Source: PUPG01 sp964463915
GTDB lineage: Bacteria; Bacteroidota; Bacteroidia; Bacteroidales; UBA7960
DNA length: 28,110 bases
Reading direction: 5' to 3'
Assembly: GCA_964463915.1 (NCBI GenBank)
Contig: CAYXEH010000033.1
Span: 1-28,110 of the forward strand
Numbering within the stretch: the stretch's first letter is position 1; every line of letters begins with the position of its first letter. A model generated the notes under the pieces. The model searched no databases and was not told the DNA's origin. It saw only the letters and a program-made list of their open reading frames with translations. This document shows, one piece after another, positions 23,397 to 28,110 of the stretch. Made by a program: the position numbers and the translations under genes.

Positions 23397-24211
23397 TTTC
23401 TTTGTCCTGCATCCTCCTGCTCCTCCCCCTGCACCTTGACGGATCAGACCGGTTCCTGTCAGGAAGCAGGGCTGCAGCCATGGCCAATGCTTCCGTGGCC
23501 ATTTACGATACCTGGTCCGTGAGCCACAACCAGGCGGGGATGATGCGTACAGGGCATATCACTGCCGCCTTTTACACAGACAATCGTTTCCTGCTTCCGG
23601 AATTATCCCTTGCAAGTTTCGCTGTAATTATTCCTTTTTCAGGCAGCACCCTGGGGGTGAGCTTTTCTGGTTTCGGCAATTCCCTCTACCGCGAAGGAAA
23701 AGCAGGCATCGCTTACGCCAGATCATTTGGAGACAGGTTGTCCGCAGGCGTGAAGCTCAGTTACTACTTTGCCGCCTTCGCTGACGGATACGGTCAAACT
23801 GGTACGGCTGTGGCAGAGCTTGGAATTATTTATGAACCAAGGCCCGGATTGCAGATCGGCTCCCACATCTCCAACCCAACGAGGGCCGGACTATCAGGCT
23901 GCCCTTCTGAAGGGTCCTGTACCAATCTTCCCACAATTATCCGAACAGGCCTATCCTACAGTTTTTCCGACAGCGTCATCCTGAACCTGGAGACCACCAA
24001 AGACATCCGCTTCCCCCCGGTCTTCAGGGCTGGGGTGGAGTACGTGGTCAGAGATGCCCTGGTGCTGAGGACAGGAGTCAGTACAAGGCCTGTGCAGAAT
24101 GCCTTCGGGATTGGATTCCAAAGAGGGCGCCTGAAGATAGACCTGGCGGCAACGTATCATTATGCCCTTGGTTATTCTCCGTGTGCAGCCTTCATTTATA
24201 CCCTGCAATGA
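23378..24211 (+). CDS. FadL/PorV-like outer-membrane beta-barrel protein
   Basis: This is a 277-residue product. It starts at the ATG at 23378 (MHYFSVFSLSC), giving a signal peptide; an in-frame GTG two codons upstream lies in the inner palindrome and is less likely. The opening of the mature protein, SRAAAMANASVAIYDTWSVSHNQAGM, matches the N-terminal hatch-like motif seen in FadL- and PorV/PorQ-type barrels (GARxxxMGNAxVA...NPAG). The rest alternates amphipathic strands. There are two cysteines near 170 (CPSEGSC), perhaps a disulphide in a loop. It is followed after 53 nt by the HhH protein gene. The exact role is unknown. Confidence 0.7.
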   Translation: MHYFSVFSLSCILLLLPLHLDGSDRFLSGSRAAAMANASVAIYDTWSVSHNQAGMMRTGHITAAFYTDNRFLLPELSLASFAVIIPFSGSTLGVSFSGFGNSLYREGKAGIAYARSFGDRLSAGVKLSYYFAAFADGYGQTGTAVAELGIIYEPRPGLQIGSHISNPTRAGLSGCPSEGSCTNLPTIIRTGLSYSFSDSVILNLETTKDIRFPPVFRAGVEYVVRDALVLRTGVSTRPVQNAFGIGFQRGRLKIDLAATYHYALGYSPCAAFIYTLQ

Positions 24212-24264
24212 CCCAGAACCGGCACCACGAATGATGGCCCGAAACCCTTTATCTGACAAACAAC

Positions 24265-26445
24265 ATGGAACATTCATCCCCGCATATAAACCTGAATTTT
24301 ATGGTCGCCGGCGCCCTGATCCTGTTGTTAATTCCTGCATTGATCGACCATGGCCTGCGGGCAGCCCACACAACACCCCCTCCCCCGGTTTACGGGGAGC
24401 GTGAGAACCCTGTGACAGAGGAATTGCAACAACTGATCTTTGATTACGTGGAAGACCTGCTGGACACCCGGGAAGGGGAAGCGGACTACGGCAGCATTAT
24501 TGAAACACTGGAATCTCTGGCGGTCCATCCCCTGAATCTCAACGAAGCTTCTGCCGGGGAACTCAGGCAGCTGTTTTTGCTGAGCGAATGGCAGATCAAT
24601 CGGCTTATGCAACACATTAACAGTCAAGGCAAACTGCTTAGTCTTTATGAGCTTCAGGCCGTTGAAGGCTTCAGCCCTTCCGACATCAGGGCCATTGAAC
24701 CTTTTGTGACTGTCAGTGATGCCTACCCCCGACGTCATTTCTCCCTTTCCAACATCCTAAATGAAGGACAGAACGTATTGTTTCTGCGTTACCAGCAACT
24801 GCTCGAGCAACAGAAAGGCTTCAGCGATCTCAGTGCTGACGAATTTCCGGCCAACCCCAATGCCAGATACCAGGGAAGCCCGTTCCGTCTCTATGCCAGG
24901 TATCGTTTTACCTGGTATCAGAATATCAGCCTGGGAGTTACCGCCGAAAAAGACCCCGGGGAAGAGTTTTTCAGAGGCAGCCAGCCTAAAGGTTTTGATT
25001 ATTATTCGGGCCATTTCTTCATGAAAGACATGGGAAGGATCAAGGTATTATCGCTGGGTGACTTTCAGGCTCAGTTCGGGCAGGGACTCACATTCTGGTC
25101 AGGCATGGGATTTGGGAAGAGCACTGAAGGAATAGGCATCAGGAAGAACGGGCCGGGGCTGCGACCCTATACCTCGGTGGATGAGAACAATTTTCTGCGT
25201 GGGGCCGGGATTGGCATTCAAACCGGACCGCTTGACATCACGGTCTTTTACTCATCAAAATACAGGGATGCCTCTGTAGCCCATTCAGACAGCCTGGCAG
25301 GTGAACCCCTGGTCATCACGAGCCTCCGGCAAAGCGGCCTGCATCGGACCAGCGGGGAACTGGGCGGAAAAAATGCCGTAAAGGAAAGGATCGGGGGAGG
25401 CAACATTACCTTTCGGCACAACAACCTGAAAGTGGGGTTCACAGGATATCTATTCAGGCTGGTAGCCGAATATCAGCGAAACCTGTCATTTTACAACCAG
25501 TTTGATCTCAGCAGCAATCTCTGCCGCGGAGCAGGAGCGGATTACAGCTACCTGCATCAAAACATGCATTTCTTCGGGGAGGCAGCCATCAACAGTAACG
25601 GGAAAATGGCATTTGTCAATGGGGTGATGATCAGCCTGCACAGGCAGTTTTCCCTCGCACTCCTGCACCGGCATTACGACCCTGCCTATCATTCGCCCTT
25701 TGCTTCTGCCTTTGGCGAAAACAGCAGGACAACCAATGAAACAGGACTGTACCTCGGGGTGATCATGCACCTTTCCCCCCAACTGAAAATGTATGGATAT
25801 ACCGATCATTTTGCCTTCCCCTGGATGAGGTTTCGTACCTACATGCCATCACAGGGGAATGACTACCAGTTTAACCTGGATTACGAACCATCGGGCGAAA
25901 GCCAGATTTCATTCCGGTTCAGACGCAAAAACAAACCCCTGAATAAAAGTCAGGCCGGCATTCATCAGACGGAAAACAATCATGTCCGGGTCCTTGAGGA
26001 TGTGTGCAGGTCGCAATACAGGATGAACGTCAGTTATCAGATCTCACCTTCCATAAACCTGGGGGGAAGAATGGAATTCCTTGTTCACCGGCATGGAGAC
26101 AAAAAAGAGTCAGGGTTTTTGCTTTACAAGGATATCCTGTTCCGAAACCCCGGCCATCCGCTGGCAATGACGCTCCGTTTCGCCTTATTTGATACATCAG
26201 GATTCAACTCCAGGATATACGCTTACGAACACGATGTGCTGTATGCGTTTTCTTTTCCTTTTTACTCGGATCAGGGGTTAAGAACCTATATGGTAGCAAG
26301 ATGGCGATTATCCCGGAACGTGGATTTGTATGCCCGGCTGGCCCGCACCACCTTCATCAACAGAACCCATTCAGGATCGGGGCCGGACCGTATTGAGGGG
26401 CCCGCGCGCACCGAGATCAAGGCCCAGCTGCGGCTGCGCTTTTAA
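24265..26445 (+). CDS. Helix-hairpin-helix protein with predicted outer-membrane barrel domain
   Basis: This is a 726-residue product. An N-terminal hydrophobic stretch (13-28) looks like a signal sequence; the ATG at 24301 is an alternative start. Residues about 87-150 carry tandem ComEA-like helix-hairpin-helix units: HPLNLNEASAGELRQLFLLS, then LLSLYELQAVEGFSPSDI. From about 160 to the end the sequence is long alternating strands with many aromatic residues and a final strand, AQLRLRF, as in outer-membrane barrels. HhH motifs usually bind DNA backbone, so a protein joining HhH to a barrel is suggestive of nucleic-acid handling at the envelope. That function is not established. It likely forms an operon with the barrel gene upstream. 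Confidence 0.75.
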   Translation: MEHSSPHINLNFMVAGALILLLIPALIDHGLRAAHTTPPPPVYGERENPVTEELQQLIFDYVEDLLDTREGEADYGSIIETLESLAVHPLNLNEASAGELRQLFLLSEWQINRLMQHINSQGKLLSLYELQAVEGFSPSDIRAIEPFVTVSDAYPRRHFSLSNILNEGQNVLFLRYQQLLEQQKGFSDLSADEFPANPNARYQGSPFRLYARYRFTWYQNISLGVTAEKDPGEEFFRGSQPKGFDYYSGHFFMKDMGRIKVLSLGDFQAQFGQGLTFWSGMGFGKSTEGIGIRKNGPGLRPYTSVDENNFLRGAGIGIQTGPLDITVFYSSKYRDASVAHSDSLAGEPLVITSLRQSGLHRTSGELGGKNAVKERIGGGNITFRHNNLKVGFTGYLFRLVAEYQRNLSFYNQFDLSSNLCRGAGADYSYLHQNMHFFGEAAINSNGKMAFVNGVMISLHRQFSLALLHRHYDPAYHSPFASAFGENSRTTNETGLYLGVIMHLSPQLKMYGYTDHFAFPWMRFRTYMPSQGNDYQFNLDYEPSGESQISFRFRRKNKPLNKSQAGIHQTENNHVRVLEDVCRSQYRMNVSYQISPSINLGGRMEFLVHRHGDKKESGFLLYKDILFRNPGHPLAMTLRFALFDTSGFNSRIYAYEHDVLYAFSFPFYSDQGLRTYMVARWRLSRNVDLYARLARTTFINRTHSGSGPDRIEGPARTEIKAQLRLRF

Positions 26446-26468
26446 TGGGGCTCATATCTATTTTTTTT

Positions 26469-26476
26469 TACCTTTG
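26469..26476 (+). promoter_or_regulatory. -7 element of the symporter promoter
   Basis: TACCTTTG is an exact -7 match right after a T-run; there is no clear -33. Transcription would start near 26483, about 35 nt before the ATG at 26518. Confidence 0.55.
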
Positions 26477-26517
26477 CCTGCGTTGGAATCTATTTGTTAA
26501 CCATAAATACAAAGATT

Positions 26518-28062
26518 ATGATATTCCTTTGGGCTGTTGTCGGCTATCTCGTCTTGTTAATGGGTATATCCGTTTACAAAAGTTTCATGGTCAAAAACCA
26601 GGAGGATTTTATGGTTGCCGGCCGTTCCGTTTCCACGGCACGTTTGGTAGGCACGCTGCTTTGTACCTGGATGGGTTCAGGTAGTTTGCTGGCAGGAGCC
26701 GGACTTGCTGCCAACGTAGGGTTTTCCGAGCTATGGATGGCAGCGGGAGCCTGGGTCGGGATCATCATTGTGTTCTTCCTGGCCGCCAGGGTAAGGCGTA
26801 TTGCCGAGTATACAGTTCCCGACATCCTGGAATTGCGCTATAACAAATGGGCCCGGGTACTGGGAACCGTCGTAATCGTCATTGCATATACAACCATCGT
26901 GGGATACCAGTTCAAGGCCGGGGGCTTCGTTCTGGACCTGGTGGCAGGCATCCCTGAATGGCAGGGCGTACTGCTTACCGCGGCTTTCATCATCACCTTT
27001 ACCGCACTTGCCGGAATGATGTCCATTGTTTCAGTGGATATTATCAATGGAGCCGTAATCACCGTGGCCATGCTGATCGCTGCTCCGGTGGTCTACTTTC
27101 ACATCGGGGGGGCTGAACACCTTAACACTGCCCTCGACCCCTCCCATTTCCAGATATTCGGGGAGAACAACTTCTTCTGGGCCATGGGGATATTCCTCCC
27201 CACCTTCTTTCTCTTACTTGGCGAATCCAACATGTACCAGAAATTTTTCTCAGCCAAAAACGAGAAATCGGCCAAAAAAGCGGTGCTGTTCTGGGTTTCC
27301 GGTACCATCGTGGTGGAAACAGCCCTGGCTTCACTGGCCATTTTTGCCTTCAGCCATTTTAATGTACTGGATCACGCCAATGAAATGTTCCTGTCAAGCG
27401 AAAATGCAGAGCGGATCATTCTGCACACGGCACGTTATGGCACCGAGGTAGGGTTGCCTATTTGGAGCGGGTTACTATTGATTGCTGCTTCGGTGGCCAT
27501 TATCACATCCACGGGCAACAGCTTCCTGCTGACCCCTTCAACCAATCTGACCAGGGATGTATACCAGCGTTTCATCAATAAGGCAGCCAACCCTGACAAA
27601 ATCGTGGTTTTCCAGCGGGCAATGGTGGTATTGCTCGGATTGCTTGCCTACCTGATACTGACCCAGTTTGAGACCATCCTGGCCATGGCCCTGACTGCCT
27701 ATACCATGGTGGGGGCCGGGCTGACACCAGCCTTGCTGGCCGCATTTCTCTGGAAAAGGGTGACCGTGCAAGGGGGAGTTGCTTCCATTGCTACCGGTAT
27801 GGGTGTCACCCTGATCATTACCATTGTCAACTCCATCATGAACAGTCTGTACGGAACACAGCTGTTGAATGAGCAATACATCATCCTGCCTGCAGCAGCA
27901 GCCTCCATCCTGACACTGATCATTGTATCACTTGCCACAAGGCCTGATCCGGAGAGTAAATGGGGGCGCTTCTACACAAAAGAAACCTCACTGGCTAAAG
28001 CCATGGAGGAGGTAAAGAGTGATGTGCCCGAAGAACCTTCTGACGAGGCTACCATCCAATAG
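26518..28062 (+). CDS. Sodium:solute symporter (SSS family)
   Basis: This is a 514-residue inner-membrane carrier of the SSS/LeuT-fold group with about 13 hydrophobic segments. Landmarks are the opening FMVAGRSVSTARLVGTLLCT, the TWMGSGSLLAGAG unwound helix region, YTVPDILELRY, and the Na2-site helix STGNSFLLTPSTNLTRDVYQRF, with its Ser/Thr residues and the DVY ending. The substrate cannot be told; proline, pantothenate and sugar carriers all share these features. The ATG at 26518 is chosen because the longer frame starts at a TTG 8 codons upstream, and family proteins begin directly with the first membrane helix. Its 3' end recurs 65 nt later. Confidence 0.92.
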   Translation: MIFLWAVVGYLVLLMGISVYKSFMVKNQEDFMVAGRSVSTARLVGTLLCTWMGSGSLLAGAGLAANVGFSELWMAAGAWVGIIIVFFLAARVRRIAEYTVPDILELRYNKWARVLGTVVIVIAYTTIVGYQFKAGGFVLDLVAGIPEWQGVLLTAAFIITFTALAGMMSIVSVDIINGAVITVAMLIAAPVVYFHIGGAEHLNTALDPSHFQIFGENNFFWAMGIFLPTFFLLLGESNMYQKFFSAKNEKSAKKAVLFWVSGTIVVETALASLAIFAFSHFNVLDHANEMFLSSENAERIILHTARYGTEVGLPIWSGLLLIAASVAIITSTGNSFLLTPSTNLTRDVYQRFINKAANPDKIVVFQRAMVVLLGLLAYLILTQFETILAMALTAYTMVGAGLTPALLAAFLWKRVTVQGGVASIATGMGVTLIITIVNSIMNSLYGTQLLNEQYIILPAAAASILTLIIVSLATRPDPESKWGRFYTKETSLAKAMEEVKSDVPEEPSDEATIQ

Positions 28063-28110
28063 CAATGTGGTGTCGCCATCCCATTTAGGTGCCCGAAGAA
28101 CCTTCTGACG
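28024..28110. repeat. Exact 22-nt copy of the symporter 3' end at the window end
   Basis: The 22 nt at 28024-28045, inside the symporter gene near its stop, recur exactly at 28089-28110, an offset of 65. The second copy runs to the last base, so its full length is not visible. It may be real, or an assembly effect at a contig end. Confidence 0.7.

Overview
The window reads as an ordinary chromosomal stretch of a Bacteroidota bacterium, probably a Bacteroidales/Marinilabiliales-type anaerobe or facultative anaerobe from a salty habitat. This is inferred from four things: outer-membrane beta-barrels, many lipoproteins, a near absence of Shine-Dalgarno sequences, and repeated promoter-like elements of the Bacteroidota form TTTG-N18-21-TAnnTTTG. 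A BCCT carrier and a betaine-type binding lipoprotein point to osmolyte uptake. I see no tRNA, rRNA, CRISPR array, insertion sequence or phage gene. All protein names come from motif recognition by eye, not from a database search.

Layout. 1-409 (-) is a nearly complete YjbQ/UPF0047 gene cut by the left edge. 755-3055 (+) is a BlaI-type repressor plus an M56 (BlaR1-like) membrane metallopeptidase; its promoter (502-533) carries two perfect TACGAA-N4-TTCGTA palindromes. A bidirectional hairpin (3166-3199) separates this from an orphan TrpB2-type tryptophan synthase beta chain (-). Next on the minus strand is a catabolic block, in transcription order: a 49-residue small ORF, carbamate kinase and ornithine carbamoyltransferase. 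Then come an orphan molybdate/tungstate-binding lipoprotein (+), a small beta-barrel (-), and on the plus strand mtaB, an inositol-monophosphatase-like gene, a CPA2 antiporter with an RCK domain, an M3-like metallopeptidase lipoprotein and menG/ubiE. The minus-strand block 16068-22464 holds, in transcription order, an S9 peptidase, a BCCT carrier, a tandem UspA protein and an OpuAC-type binding lipoprotein. The last part (+) is purE, a FadL/PorV-like barrel, a helix-hairpin-helix (HhH) protein with a predicted barrel, and a sodium:solute symporter.

How the genes fit together. The BlaI-M56 pair is a self-contained sensing circuit: the sensor lacks a penicillin-binding domain and instead ends in five 27-residue coiled-coil repeats. 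Carbamate kinase and OTC make ATP from citrulline. BCCT, UspA and OpuAC form a tight operon in which a betaine-binding lipoprotein stands beside a secondary carrier with no ABC permease or ATPase in view. The barrel/HhH pair looks like one outer-membrane unit of unknown function.

The most unusual non-coding signals are the paired operators at the blaI promoter, concentric palindromes over the start of the PorV-like gene (23337-23396), short imperfect copies of gene 3' ends just beyond three stop codons (menG, the OpuAC gene, the symporter), and an A/C-rich intergenic repeat family (641-728, 6000-6143, and perhaps 3072-3152).
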